A stretch of 64,000 nucleotides of DNA, taken from positions 1 through 64,000 of the forward strand of contig CAUYUJ010014620.1 of the NCBI GenBank assembly GCA_963575745.1. Direction: 5' to 3'. Position numbers and translations under genes: made by a program. Source of the DNA: Prorocentrum cordatum. Lineage: Eukaryota > Sar > Dinophyceae > Prorocentrales > Prorocentraceae. This document shows positions 42,670-52,356 of this stretch, piece after piece (position 1 is the stretch's first letter; each line of letters opens with the position of its first letter). The notes under the pieces are model-generated. The model did not search any database. It worked only from the letters and a program-made list of their open reading frames with translations, and had not been told where the DNA came from.

Positions 42670-43917
42670 ATGAGCTTCAAGCATCGCCAATGGACTGATG
42701 ATGAATACAAGTTCGGCGTGCAGGCCGAGAAACCAAGTGAGCCAGCACCAAAACGTGTCATCAAGAAGCCAGCTGCAGCTACGCGACTGCGCAGCCGCAC
42801 TCCTCCGCCCCGAACGGCCTCGCCTCCATTCCTAGACACTGGGCCCACGATCGTCACTGTGGACGACTGCGTTGGAATGAACAGCGTGGCACATGCTTTA
42901 CGTGGTCTTGGATGCAATCACAGATGCTTGGCGGTCAGCGACATCGACCCTATTGTACAGGCCTTCTGGTTCGCTAACTTCGCGGATGGACAGTGCCGTT
43001 TCTTCCCCGACTTGACGAAGCGGGATAAAGCTTGGCTGGTGGCTCAGGGCGAGATCGACGTCTATACGGCTGGCTTCCCATGCCAGCCGTTTTCAGCTAG
43101 CGGCCTCCATGGTGGAGCAGACGACCCTCGAGCAGCATGCATCGCCCATATAATTTCATACATCCAGTCTGGAATGCCACGCACATTCATTTTAGAAAAC
43201 GTCGAGGGGTTAGTTACGTCCCATGCTGAGACATTGACGTGGATCCTCAAGAAGCTCAAGGGGGCCGCATCGGGCGCTTACTTTGTGGATGCGAAGTTGC
43301 TGCAGACATCTGAGCATGGCATCCCACAGAGTCGCACGCGCTTGCTGATCATCGGCATCAAGAAGAACCTGATGAATGGTAGGACGTTCGAATGGCCAAC
43401 TGGGTTCAGTGCACCCTCAATTGACGTCTTGCTAGAGCCAGTTGTTGAGCCCCCAGGTGTTCATCAGCAGCCACCAGTCTCTGCAAGGACCGCGCGAGGC
43501 AACTTCACCCAGGTGTTCAGGCACATCATTGAGAAGTTCAAGGTTAATCCACTTCTCGGCACGACTTTCGTTGCGGATATCGACAGTACTGTTCCACACA
43601 TGATGCGAGACATGAGCCCGTGCTTGACGAAACGCCGTGGATACTGTGGCGGGCATTGGGTTTTTTCTCGCGGCCGGCGACTGAGCTTGAAGGAGTGTTG
43701 CAGCTTGTTTGGCATGAACCTTAACGACTTCAGGGCCCCTGGCGCGGTCACGGTGAACCAGCTCAAGGGCATGTGCGGTAACTCCCTGCCAGTCAACATC
43801 CTCGAGAGGATTCTCATTCGTTTGCTCCCGACGGCAGGGATCTGCTCAGCCACCGCGCTCAATCAGCGGTGGGAGAACCAGGGGTCAGCTACTCGCACTC
43901 TCAGGGCCATCTCTTAG
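42670..43917 (+). CDS. Cytosine-C5 DNA methyltransferase, 415 aa
   Basis: Transfers methyl from S-adenosylmethionine to carbon 5 of cytosine in DNA. Motif I is at about 62-74 in the altered form TVDDCVGMNSV (usually DLFxGxGG). Motif IV GFPCQPFS is at 135-142 with the catalytic Cys 138, motif VI ENVEG at 176-180, motif VIII QSRTR at 220-224, motif IX around 316-349 (RRLSLKECCSLFGM), and motif X GNSLPVNILERI at 370-381. The target-recognition region between VIII and IX is short (about 90 residues). No chromodomain, PWWP, BAH or CXXC domain is visible; residues 1-55 are basic and disordered (KRVIKKPAAATRLRSRTPPP). All key residues are present and the frame is uninterrupted from ATG to TAG, so it may be functional. 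It lies inside the 19.9 kb element, 170 bp before a nested transposon. Retroelement capture of such enzymes is reported for dinoflagellates; no reverse transcriptase is visible here. Confidence 0.9.
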   Translation: MSFKHRQWTDDEYKFGVQAEKPSEPAPKRVIKKPAAATRLRSRTPPPRTASPPFLDTGPTIVTVDDCVGMNSVAHALRGLGCNHRCLAVSDIDPIVQAFWFANFADGQCRFFPDLTKRDKAWLVAQGEIDVYTAGFPCQPFSASGLHGGADDPRAACIAHIISYIQSGMPRTFILENVEGLVTSHAETLTWILKKLKGAASGAYFVDAKLLQTSEHGIPQSRTRLLIIGIKKNLMNGRTFEWPTGFSAPSIDVLLEPVVEPPGVHQQPPVSARTARGNFTQVFRHIIEKFKVNPLLGTTFVADIDSTVPHMMRDMSPCLTKRRGYCGGHWVFSRGRRLSLKECCSLFGMNLNDFRAPGAVTVNQLKGMCGNSLPVNILERILIRLLPTAGICSATALNQRWENQGSATRTLRAIS

Positions 43918-43957
43918 AGCGAGATACCACAATCGAGTCAAGGGGCGTGCAGGAAAA

Positions 43958-44072
43958 ACATCATCATTATCATCATCATAATCATCATCATCAGCATCAG
44001 CATCAGCATCAGCATCAGCATCAGCATCAGCATCAGCATCAGCATCATCATCATCATCATCATCATCATCAT
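43958..44072 (+). repeat. (CAT)n/(CAGCAT)n microsatellite
   Basis: catcat units flank about nine cagcat units, immediately before the left end of the nested transposon. Confidence 0.95.
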
Positions 44073-44179
44073 AGTCGTTCTTTGTTCCCCACATCCTAAG
44101 TGGGCTTCTTGTTTTCTCTGGATGGCCGCGGGCCACCCACGCGCACATACACACACACACACATCATGATCATCATCCT

Positions 44180-44560
44180 CGGGCATTCCATGCGAGCCCG
44201 CTCGCACGGAAGGGACCTCCCCGGCCAGGGGGGCCACCTAAAAGTTGGAATTCCAACGGCTATCGGGATCAGCGAGCCCGCTCGCACGGAATGACCCTCA
44301 GGGGCATTCCATGCGAGCCCGCTCGCGCGGAAGGGACCTCCCCTGTGGCCCCTAGGGGGCCCCACCTAAAAGTTGGAATTCCAACGGCTATCGGGATCAG
44401 CGAGCCCGCTCGCACGGAATGACCCTCAGGGGCATTCCATGCGAGCCCGCTCGCGCGGAAGGGGCCTCCCCTGTGGCCCCTAGGGGTCCCACCTAAGAGT
44501 TGGAATTCCAACGGCGATCGGCATCAGCGAGCCTGCTCGCACGGAATGACCCTCAGGGGC
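44180..44560 (+). repeat. Left subterminal direct repeats, three copies of about 125 bp
   Basis: The unit contains cattccatgcgagcccgctc, gcgcggaagggacctcccc, cctaaaagttggaattccaa and cggctatcgggatcag. Each has the palindrome gcgagcccgctcgc twice. Three inverted counterparts are at 54,487-54,890. Confidence 0.88.
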
Positions 44561-45600
44561 GGAGGAGGAGGATGAGGAGGAGGTTTAGGAGGGAGGATGG
44601 AGGAGGAGAGAAAGATGAGGAGGAGGCGGGGATTTCAACCACGGTGCCGTCAGGAGGACGCGGTTGAAATGGACGCTGCTCAAGGCGGAGGAGGAGGAGG
44701 AGGAGGAGGAGGAGGGAGGAGAGGAGGAGGTGCGATGAGGAGGAGAAGAGGAGGAGGAGGAGGGGAGGAGGAGGAGGGGGGGGGACCAGGAGGAGAAGGA
44801 GGAGGAGGAGGAGGAACAGGAGGAGGCGGAGGAGGAGGAGGAGGAAGAAGAGCGAGCGGGGAGGAAGGTTTCAACCACGGCGGCGTCGTGAGGAGGTGGC
44901 TGAAACGAAAGCCGGTCGAGGAGGAGGAGGCGGAGGAGGATGAGGAGAAGGAGGAGGAGGAGAGAAAGAGGAGGAGGAGGCGGGGATTTCAACCACGGTG
45001 CCGTCAGGAGGACGCGGTTGGAATGGACGCTGCTCAAGGAGGAGGAGGAGGAGGCGGAGGAGGAGGAGGAGACGTGAGGGTGATGAGGAGGAGGAGGAGC
45101 AGCAGGAGGATGACGAGGGGTATTCCGTACGAGCCCGCGCGCGCCGAATGGTCCTCATGGGGGTAGCAGGGGGAAGAGGAGGAGGAGGTTTAGGAGAAGG
45201 AGGTTGAGGAGGAGGAGGAGGAGAAAGAGGGAGGAGGCGGGGATTTCAACCACGGTGCCGTCAGGAGGACGCGGTTGAAATGGACGCTGCTCAAGGCGGA
45301 GGAGGAGGAGGAGGAGGAGACGTGAGGATGATGAGGAGAAGGAGGACGACGAGGAGACGGACGAGGAGGAGGAGGAAGAGGAGGAGGAGGAGAAGGAGGA
45401 GGAGGAGGATGATGATGATACTGATGATGATGATGATGAAGGAGGATGATGAGCAGGAGGAGGAGGCTCAGGAGGAGCGAGGGGGGAGGAAGGTTTCCAC
45501 CACGGCGACGTCGGGAGGAGGTGGTTAAAATGAAAGCCGGTCGAGGGGGAGGAGGCGGAGGAGGAGAAGGTGGAGGAGGAGCAGCAGCAGCGTCAGCAGG
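44561..45600 (+). repeat. Left arm: (GGA)n matrix with five hairpin modules
   Basis: Two alternating ~50-bp modules are set in gga repeats. Type 1 (ggggatttcaaccacggtgc ... gcggttgaaatggacgctgc) is at 44,628, 44,978 and 45,238. Type 2 (ggtttcaaccacggcggcgt ... ggtggctgaaacgaaagcc) is at 44,867 and 45,493. Each is internally palindromic (TTTCAACC with GGTTGAAA). They are candidates for transposase-binding sites. Frames through the arm are poly-Gly/Arg/Glu artefacts. Confidence 0.85.
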
Positions 45601-45894
45601 AGCAGCATCATTCTGATAGTGTGCATATTCCATACAAAAATAGGTTTTCATTTGGGGTCCATCCGTTGGAGTAATTGTTGTCGTTGCTACCGCCATCTGT
45701 GTGAGTCCTGGGCTGGGTACCACCGTGTCCTCTTTGCATTCCCCATTCTCTGAGTAGGCTGGGCCCCGGGGAAAGCAAGATGGAGGAGGAGGGGGAGAAG
45801 GAAGAGAGGAATGGTAGACAACGGATCACAATTGTTTGATGAGCTGGCCACTCTGAGCGTTGGGATCAGGGGCTGCAGCGGCAGCTCGGAGAAA

Positions 45895-46067
45895 GCCTCA
45901 AAACGAATACTTACCCTATGCAGCTGCGAGTGTCGCGGGGTGAGACCAGAGGCAGGGAGGGAAATAGGAGGGGGAGGAGAGGAGATGAGTGGAGAGGAGG
46001 AGAGGAGGATAAGACGCGAGACGGTGTCTATTCGAAACGAGGACCCAACACCACATGATGGTTAGGA
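45895..46067 (+). mobile_element. Dispersed repeat I, compact copy I3
   Basis: Starts ccctatgcagctgcgagtgt and ends attcgaaacgaggacccaac, accacatgatgg. It has the same ends as the units at 26,890-27,605 and 31,540-32,182 but without their minisatellite, only a short purine-rich middle. Confidence 0.65.
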
Positions 46068-46120
46068 GGAGGCGGAATGAATCTAGCATGTAATCCTCTG
46101 ACGATGACGGTGCGCATCAA

Positions 46121-46354
46121 TTGCCTAGTCTCATCCTGATGCATCCTGCGCTGCGCCCGCGCCAAGACTCGAAGCCAGAGAACAAGAAGAGAGGCACCAG
46201 CAAGGCCGGGGGCGCCCCGAAGAAGAAGGCCAAGACGGAGGAGGGCGGTGGGTCGGGGGCCGCAGCTTTGGAGAACCTGCTGAAGGCCCTGGACCCAAGC
46301 AGCGGAGGAGGCGAGGGAGCAGGGGATGATGACGCCGTGGGTGAGAGCGCCTAA
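46121..46354 (+). CDS. Possible N-terminal exon of the transposase gene
   Basis: About 70 codons of lysine-rich then glycine/acidic sequence (NKKRGTSKAGGAPKKKAKTEE resembles a nuclear localisation signal; then GAAALENLLKALDPSSGGG) ending at a TAA. The composition is protein-like and not a simple repeat, and it lies upstream of the transposase exons on the same strand. Its link to them is not demonstrated. It could be a separate small gene of the nested element. Confidence 0.35.
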   Translation: MPSLILMHPALRPRQDSKPENKKRGTSKAGGAPKKKAKTEEGGGSGAAALENLLKALDPSSGGGEGAGDDDAVGESA

Positions 46355-47111
46355 CTTTCGGTCCAGAGTCTCAGGGCACGGTGATCAAATCACACACACA
46401 CACACACACATAAGCACGACTTAGCCAGCATAGCAATCGCAGAGCATGTCAAAGATCACTGATGCCAAGAACTTCTGTTTTTTTTGCCACGCCCAGTGTC
46501 GTTGATTTTGGCCATGCAGTGTGCGAGAATCTCAGTTTATGTCGTTCCCCTGCCCTCCTCATTGAATTCCCTCTCCTCCTCCCCATCCTCATCCTCCTCC
46601 TCTGCGCTTCTGCAGGATGAGCTAGCAACCAGTTGCATATAGGTGATGACAGGCTCCATTGACAGCAATGCGTGCGGCATTCAATTTTTTTGGATGGAGG
46701 CCTGATCGTCGGACTTGAGCGTGCGTTGACAACTGGGCGTGGCATACTTAAGCGAATCGCTTCGCCGGCATATCAGAGGCACACAGACGCGAGCGCATGT
46801 TGATGTACTGTCTAAGAGGTTGCGCCATTGTATGCGTGCACGTCCACACGGACATACACACATACATTCACATGCACACAAGCAGAGATAACATAGGGGT
46901 GCGCGGTGCGAGTGCAAGCTGATGCCCTTCGCTGGACAGCAGAGGGCAGTTTAAGATTGTAGGTCGCTGGAGAAAGCGAGATGTGGGTTCGTTCTTGCTA
47001 GACCAGCTCTCCTAGACATGTCGTGCGCTTCTTCTGCGAACGCAAGAGCAAAAGGGTCCTCACATAACGCGGTGTCTAGGGGGCTTTGGAAGTCAACGTT
47101 TGATATATAGC
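46355..47111. other. Non-coding spacer inside the nested element
   Basis: Short (CA)n at 46,387-46,412 and 46,850-46,880; otherwise unique, lower-GC sequence. Probably intronic or intergenic within the element. Confidence 0.5.
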
Positions 47112-47124
47112 TCATCTTCCTAAT

Positions 47125-47625
47125 TGCTTGGATTTCTGAGCGCTCGGATTTCTGAGCGCTCGGATTTCTGAGCGCTCGGATTTCTGAGCGCTCGGATTTC
47201 TGAGCACTCGGATTTCTGAGCGCTCGGATTTCTGAGCGCTCGGATTTCTGAGCGCTCGGATTTCTGAGCGCTCGGATTTCTGAGCGCTCGGATTTCTGGA
47301 TGACCAGATGCTGCGTCCAAAAAAAATGCCACTGTGTTCTGGGCTGCCCCCCGCGACTCTGCGGCTGAGTGACATAAGGGGTGGTTCATTTGAACCACCC
47401 CTTATGTCACTCAGCCGCAGAGTCGCGGGGGGCAGCCCAGAACACAGTGGCATTTTTTTTGGACGCAGCATCTGGTCATCCAGAAATCCGAGCGCTCAGA
47501 AATCCGAGCGCTCAGAAATCCGAGCGCTCAGAAATCCGAGCGCTCAGAAATCCGAGCGCTCAGAAATCCGAGCGCTCAGAAATCCGAACGCTCAGAAATC
47601 CGAGCGCTCAGAACTTCAACTGCCT
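47125..47625 (+). repeat. 500-bp near-perfect palindrome with 16-mer arrays and transposon-end sequences
   Basis: Centre at 47,389/47,390 (ggttcattt gaacc). Inner arms of about 100 bp are matched almost perfectly and contain agaacacagtggcatttttt (47,439-47,458, and its complement at 47,321-47,340), the same word as the termini of the 19.9 kb element. Outer arms are tandem 16-mers, cggatttctgagcgct, about 11 on the left (47,129-47,296) and 8-9 inverted on the right (47,483-47,612). No ORF. Confidence 0.88.
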
Positions 47626-47784
47626 GGAAGATATCCGAGAGCTCAGAAACGCAAGGACTCAGAAACCCAAGCGACTATCAATCATGAGACATCATAGGAA
47701 ACAGGCCCGAACGAGCAAGCTCCAAGTGGACCCTAAGGCCCTTAGCCCATGGACCCTGGTAACGTCGGACAACAATAATGCCTC

Positions 47785-48000
47785 GTGGAGGGCGGAGGGA
47801 AGGCGGACAAGGAGGAAGAAGGAGAGGAGCAGGATGGGGAGGAGAACGGGAGGAGGATGGGCACACCTAAGAGGACAGCGAGGCCGAGGAGGACAAAGGA
47901 GGAGGAGGATGAGGGCGAGACGGCCGGGGCGCCTGCGTCGACGAAGCTTGGCCGCTACGCCCGGCGGCGGAGCGCAAGGTCAGTGCCAGACGGGTTTGTG
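47785..48000 (+). CDS. Possible coding segment upstream of the transposase core
   Basis: A Glu/Lys/Arg-rich frame that becomes less repetitive at its end (GETAGAPASTKLGRYARRRS, ARSVPDGF). It may be part of an N-terminal exon of the transposase gene, but it overlaps a purine-rich tract and could be spurious. Confidence 0.25.
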
Positions 48001-48568
48001 ATGCTCTCGCACGCATGTTTTGTTATTCGCTTCTCCGCCAGACCCCTTGAGTTTGGTCAAGATGCTTTGCAGCGCTACCTAGGACCTAGGTCGAGCTCTC
48101 AGAGAGTCTTGAAATACATGAGGGGTGCACCTAAACAAACGTGGCGACCTGCGCGCGAACCCCCTCTCCCCCGACGACGTCCGAGGACATCATCAGAAGA
48201 CCTCTGTTTAACCGCAACCGAATGTCAGACATTATCCTGGCGAAGGACTCAACCGCATGCAGCTGCGACTACCGCGAGCGAGATGAGACAATGGAAGCGG
48301 AGAGGACAGGAGGAGATGATGGGGCCTTCAAAGGATCCTACTTCACAGGATGGTTGAACAACGCGACAAGAGATGTCATGAGGCCGACGAAAGGTGCCGC
48401 CCGATCGATCCAGGGCGGAGGCATCCGTTTCCCTTTCCACCTCACACTCCTCAACGTGTCCATACCCTGCCCCCCCCGCCTGTGTGCCAATCCGTCCTCA
48501 CCTCCAATCCAATTTTTTTTTGGCTCAAACAGTGCACTCAGTCTGGTGTCTTTTTTTGCACGCTCCAG

Positions 48569-49522
48569 ATGCATGATGGGCAAATGCGGGCCCGCGCCTG
48601 GTGGGCACGCTAAGTCTGCAAAAGTACATGGGAAGAACGTTGGTGTACCCTTCATCTGCACTAAGATAAAATGGTTACGACTACGTCACAAGTGGCAGTC
48701 CCGTTTCACGATGGACATCGGTGGTGATGTTATGCCTTGGATATCCTGGAACAGTGGCATTGGCTGTGCAGCGTGTCATCTATCAAAAATGGGTGGTACC
48801 TTTGGGGATTACGACGTGCGCTGCCCATCAAGCGCACAAGTTGTCAATTTTGCCAAACATGAGATGGCTAAGTGCCACCAGGTCGCGGTAAAGGCGCTCA
48901 ATGACCGAATATCTGGAATCACCTTTGATGCGACGATGGACCTTGAGACTCCACCCGAGGCTGACTTCGTCACTCTATGGCAGAATATCTCGTCTTCTCC
49001 ACTGGGCACTGATCATGGTAGCAAGAACCGGAAACTCGTTTATTGCTTGGCGGAAAGCTGCAGGGAGGCCAACAGGATGGCGATCGCAAGTGGATGTTCA
49101 CTCACGCTCTCTCAAGATGCTAGCAGAGGTCGTCAACTGGCTCGGTTTTGGGTGGCGGATAAATCCTTGGTGACACACAGTGGGGTATTTGCAATGAGGT
49201 TGATGCCGCGCGGCAGCAGCGTGAGCATTTTGGAAACAACGAAAAAGATGTTTGCTCAATTTGCTACAAGATATGCAGGCGCCCCCGAGCGCCGTCGTGG
49301 TGATGCATCTTTGAAGCCCAGCACGCCGCCTTCATTAGACATCAAGTTGGAGGCGCACTGTCGCGCCATTGTTCACGTGTGGAATACAGATGCTGCTGAA
49401 AATGAGATTCTCGCTGGCAAGGAAAGCGCCCGAACGTGCTTACCGAATGGGCAAGAGATCACGCCCATGTTTCACAATCTCAGGTTTATCAACCGAGACA
49501 GAGCTCACGCGTCTCGCAGGCC
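48569..49522 (+). CDS. hAT-like transposase, exon with zinc finger and first two acidic residues
   Basis: A non-repetitive exon preceded by a cag acceptor and open to about 49,522. The N-terminal part has a BED/TTF-like zinc-finger pattern (GCAACHLSK, then NFAKHEMAKCHQ), expected for DNA binding. Candidate catalytic Asp residues are in LTLSQDASRG (GAT 49,116-49,118) and in FINRDRAHASRR (GAC 49,497-49,499). With the E in the later exon they fit an RNase H-like DDE transposase. From memory the words RDRAHASRR and PWSADEYLK recur in a multicopy dinoflagellate family. Joining codon phase CC at 49,522 to G at 50,100 restores RPWSADEYLK, giving an intron 49,523-50,099, although its donor is not GT. 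Confidence 0.68.
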
Positions 49523-50099
49523 AGGGGTGCAGGAAGGGTCTAACCTATTTCGATGACGCGGGTTGTGCATGTAGGTCCTTAGTCTGTATCAGCCCAGGAA
49601 TGGGGGGGGGGAGGGATTCATGCTTCTGTCTGCCCCAGGGTGGTGAAACGCCCGTGGCTGCCTTAATCGCCTGGATAGCAATCCATGCGATCGCGGTTGC
49701 GATCTTGCTCTCGCCTTTGCGTTCTGTCTATTGTCGCCGTTGGCCGCCAAGTTGGAGGAGGGGGTGAGCAGGGTAAAGACGCATTCATGTAGGATGGGGG
49801 TGCTGGAGGAATTGGCTGGATCGGCTAACGACCGCGCGCCGGGCAGCTTGAGCGTGCTTGAGCCATGTCCTCCTCCTCCTCCTCCTCCTCTTCCTCCTCC
49901 CCCCTTGCCAACTGACTCGTCATCACTCCCCCGCTCCTCCGCTTTCATGCCCCCTGCCTCTCCGAACCGCTTTTCGGAAAGACCTCCATGCCTCGCCGTC
50001 CTCCTCCTCTCCCTCCTCCACTTCCTCTGTGTCTTTAGCACATCGTCAACTCATATGTTGTGACCTTGCGTGCTGGTAACATCGCGGATGTGAACTAAG
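49523..50099 (+). other. Putative intron in the transposase gene
   Basis: Contains (TCC)n at 49,866-49,905 and stops in all frames. The acceptor is ctaag at 50,095-50,099. The donor side reads agggg rather than GT; dinoflagellate introns often break the GT-AG rule, so this is plausible but unproven. Confidence 0.45.
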
Positions 50100-50820
50100 G
50101 TGGTCAGCCGACGAGTACCTGAAATCAACTTATGACGCGTTCGTCCTCAGCTCAAACAGCATGACGTCTAAAATTCAGCACAGCGACGGTATCAAAGATA
50201 TAGACAGGAAATACCAGACGGCAATTCCAGAACAATTGGTAAAGACTCAGAGCTCTCTGGGTTTAGCCCCACACCGTTTTGATAGCACAACTAAGCCTGC
50301 CGCTGCGTTTGTGTTGACGTCGCTGGCGATCCACATGACAGCTGAGCACTTGTGGAACAGCCGTCGGAACGAAGCTCCCGGCAAAAGTGCCAAGGCTCAC
50401 CTCGAGCTTTCGTCTGGCGAACTGGGCATGGAGAGGTTGTTGCAAATGGGGATGCTCGCAGACGCAGGTGACGAATCAATGTTGCTCACCAGGTACTTCG
50501 ACGAGGAGGGGTGCGACACCGCAGAAATATTATCACAGACGTCACGCTTCTTGAGCGCGGTGAAAGTCCTCTTTGTGGATGGCAAAGCCGTTGGAACAGG
50601 TTTCACTGCAGTCGCCCTGGCGACGCTACGTCATGAAATCGTGTGGTTCGACACCAATGGGATTGTGCGTCACATCGGCAGCAGCAGAGGACCATCAGCC
50701 GACACAGTGCAACGCTGTTTGAGGAGAATGTGCGCCTGGACCTCGCTCGTCGTCAGGGTCATTGAGACGGAATTCCCGAGTTTCGACATCATGTCTGCAT
50801 TCATGGTGTTCAACGTGTCT
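50100..50820 (+). CDS. hAT-like transposase, second core exon
   Basis: Opens with WSADEYLKSTYDAFVLSS, continues MTSKIQHSDGIKDI, then LGLAPHRFDSTTKPAAAF, LADAGDESMLLTRYFDEEG, SAVKVLFVDGK and IETEFPSFDIMSAFMVFN. The order matches, as I remember it, the middle of the same dinoflagellate transposase-like family (a helical insertion between the second D and the E). No stop within it. The end is set where conserved-looking sequence gives way to low-complexity residues; the exact donor is uncertain. Confidence 0.65.
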
Positions 50821-51309
50821 TCTGCCTCAGACCCCTCGCAGGAGCCCGGGCTAGAGGTTTGGGGGTGCATCGAAATCTCACCAACATCCACCTCCTCCGT
50901 TCCCACGCTGCCCCCGCTGCTTCTCCTGATGACCCTTGCTGTCTTCTGCTCCTCTGCATTTCGCATCAAGGCAATAACTCACAGATAATGTCACACCCCT
51001 GTCTTGTCTCTGCTCTTGTACTGCTCCTGCCTGTGTTCTCCACTGCTCCGCTTTTGCTGCTCCTCTTCCGCATCCTCATCCTCTTCCAGATCACGGGCCT
51101 ACGCCTACTTTCAGTAACACGGGCATGACGAAACGCAGAAAACAGGGCCCCCTGAGCACGACGGACCCCTGGGCTCCAGATCTCCCATGGAACCAGCCTC
51201 CAGTGTCACAAATTATGTCCCTTGTCGTCCTCCTGCTCCTCCTCCTCCGCCCTCCTCCGCCTTCCTCCCTCCTCCTCCTGCATCCACCTCGCCCCCTCCT
51301 CAGACTGTC

Positions 51310-51701
51310 GCGCGACCCCAGAGGACTCGTCATTCAAGAACTCCCTGGAGAGGCTTGCTGCAGCTTTTGGGGTTGACAGTGGTGGCCTCGCCAGGGAGCT
51401 CATCAGACTACACCCACTGGCGAGGCATGCTTACGTTCAGGGGCGTTTGACTTCCAACTTAGAGGCTTGGCAGACTGTGATGGGCACAATCAACAAACAA
51501 GGGCGCCGAGCTGATCTGGCCGCCAGCTACCCGACAGCGAACATCGCCCCCGTTTTGTAAGCGCACGCCGCCTGGAGGTTGTCTACTTCTGGAGTTGAGC
51601 AGAACTTTTCCCTGAGGGACATGAGGGGGGAAACTGTCATTCATTCGGGGATGTTCAATTTCGCACTCATGAGATTTTGGCACCTGTTCGGGCCCCTTTG
51701 A
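51310..51701 (+). pseudogene. hAT-like transposase, third core exon with in-frame stop
   Basis: Reads SSFKNSLERLAAAFGVDSGG, LHPLARHAYVQGR, AWQTVMGTINKQ and YPTANIAPVL, then TAA at 51,558-51,560, then continues in the same frame as AHAAWRLSTSGVEQNFSLRD to TGA at 51,699-51,701. STSGVEQNFS matches the position and style of the conserved hAT C-terminal block (S-x-ER-x-FS type); its Glu codon at 51,597-51,599 is the probable third catalytic residue. The TAA falls just before the catalytic Glu, so unless it is read through, edited or spliced out, this copy cannot make a full enzyme. Confidence 0.62.
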
Positions 51702-51815
51702 AATGAAAGTCAGAGGCGTGATCCATGTGCTTTGCCTTTCCGCATTTCTAGATCCCCGCAAGGATTGGCTGGCCCCGAAACGCAGGAACTTCGGCTGCAC
51801 TGAGTTCGACCCGGA

Positions 51816-52230
51816 GTGCCCCCAGCTGAGCTAGATCTGATGCAGATCAAGACCCACAAGCTAAACGAGCCCATCACTAAACTCGTGCAGCGCGCCAGGG
51901 AGATCTGGGGCGTTTTATATGGCCCTGTGAGGGCCTCTGGTCGGCGCATGCAGGGCTGGAAGAGGCGTCGCCCCCCTGATGATCCGCACACTCCAACTAA
52001 AGGTTCGGCCTCGCAGTTCCTGAAGAAACGCAAGGAGGAGTGTGAGACGCTGGTGGCCCAGAGCGGTAGGAAGCTTTCCAGATCTGAGATCATGCAGGCT
52101 AGCAAGAATGCGTCCCATGATGCCTGGACTGAGCGTCACGACAAAGAATCGAAACATCAAGAGTCTGCTAGACAGCTGCGCCTCTGCGAGGCTGCCAGTC
52201 GTGGATTAGCGCTCGATAATACAAGCTTCG
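51816..52230 (+). CDS. Transposase, C-terminal helical exon
   Basis: Charged helical sequence: LVQRAREIWGVLYGPVRASG, then RRMQGWKRRRPP, SQFLKKRKEECETLVAQSG, DAWTERHDKESKHQESARQ. From memory the motif REIWxxxYGPxRxSG follows the VEQxFS block in the same dinoflagellate family. It starts after PPAELDL without a clear ATG; the upstream border is not resolved. After about 52,230 the frame loses coding character. Confidence 0.55.
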
Positions 52231-52356
52231 CCCTGCGTGCCCGGACACACTTCTATCTAGAATATCTAAGTAGTGGAATACACCAGCGCTCGCTCCAATG
52301 GGAAGCAACGTGTTTAAACTTCCATGTTCTCACAGCCTGGGTACCAATAGGTACAG

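Noticed and set aside
47125-47625. CRISPR-like array of 16-bp repeats
   Set aside because: The units are contiguous with no spacers and form mirrored arms of a palindrome; it is a satellite fold-back.
48500-48540. Possible dinoflagellate spliced-leader relic (ttttttttggctcaaa)
   Set aside because: Only the TTGGCTCAA core matches; the preceding CCGTAGCCA part is absent and a T-run sits there instead.
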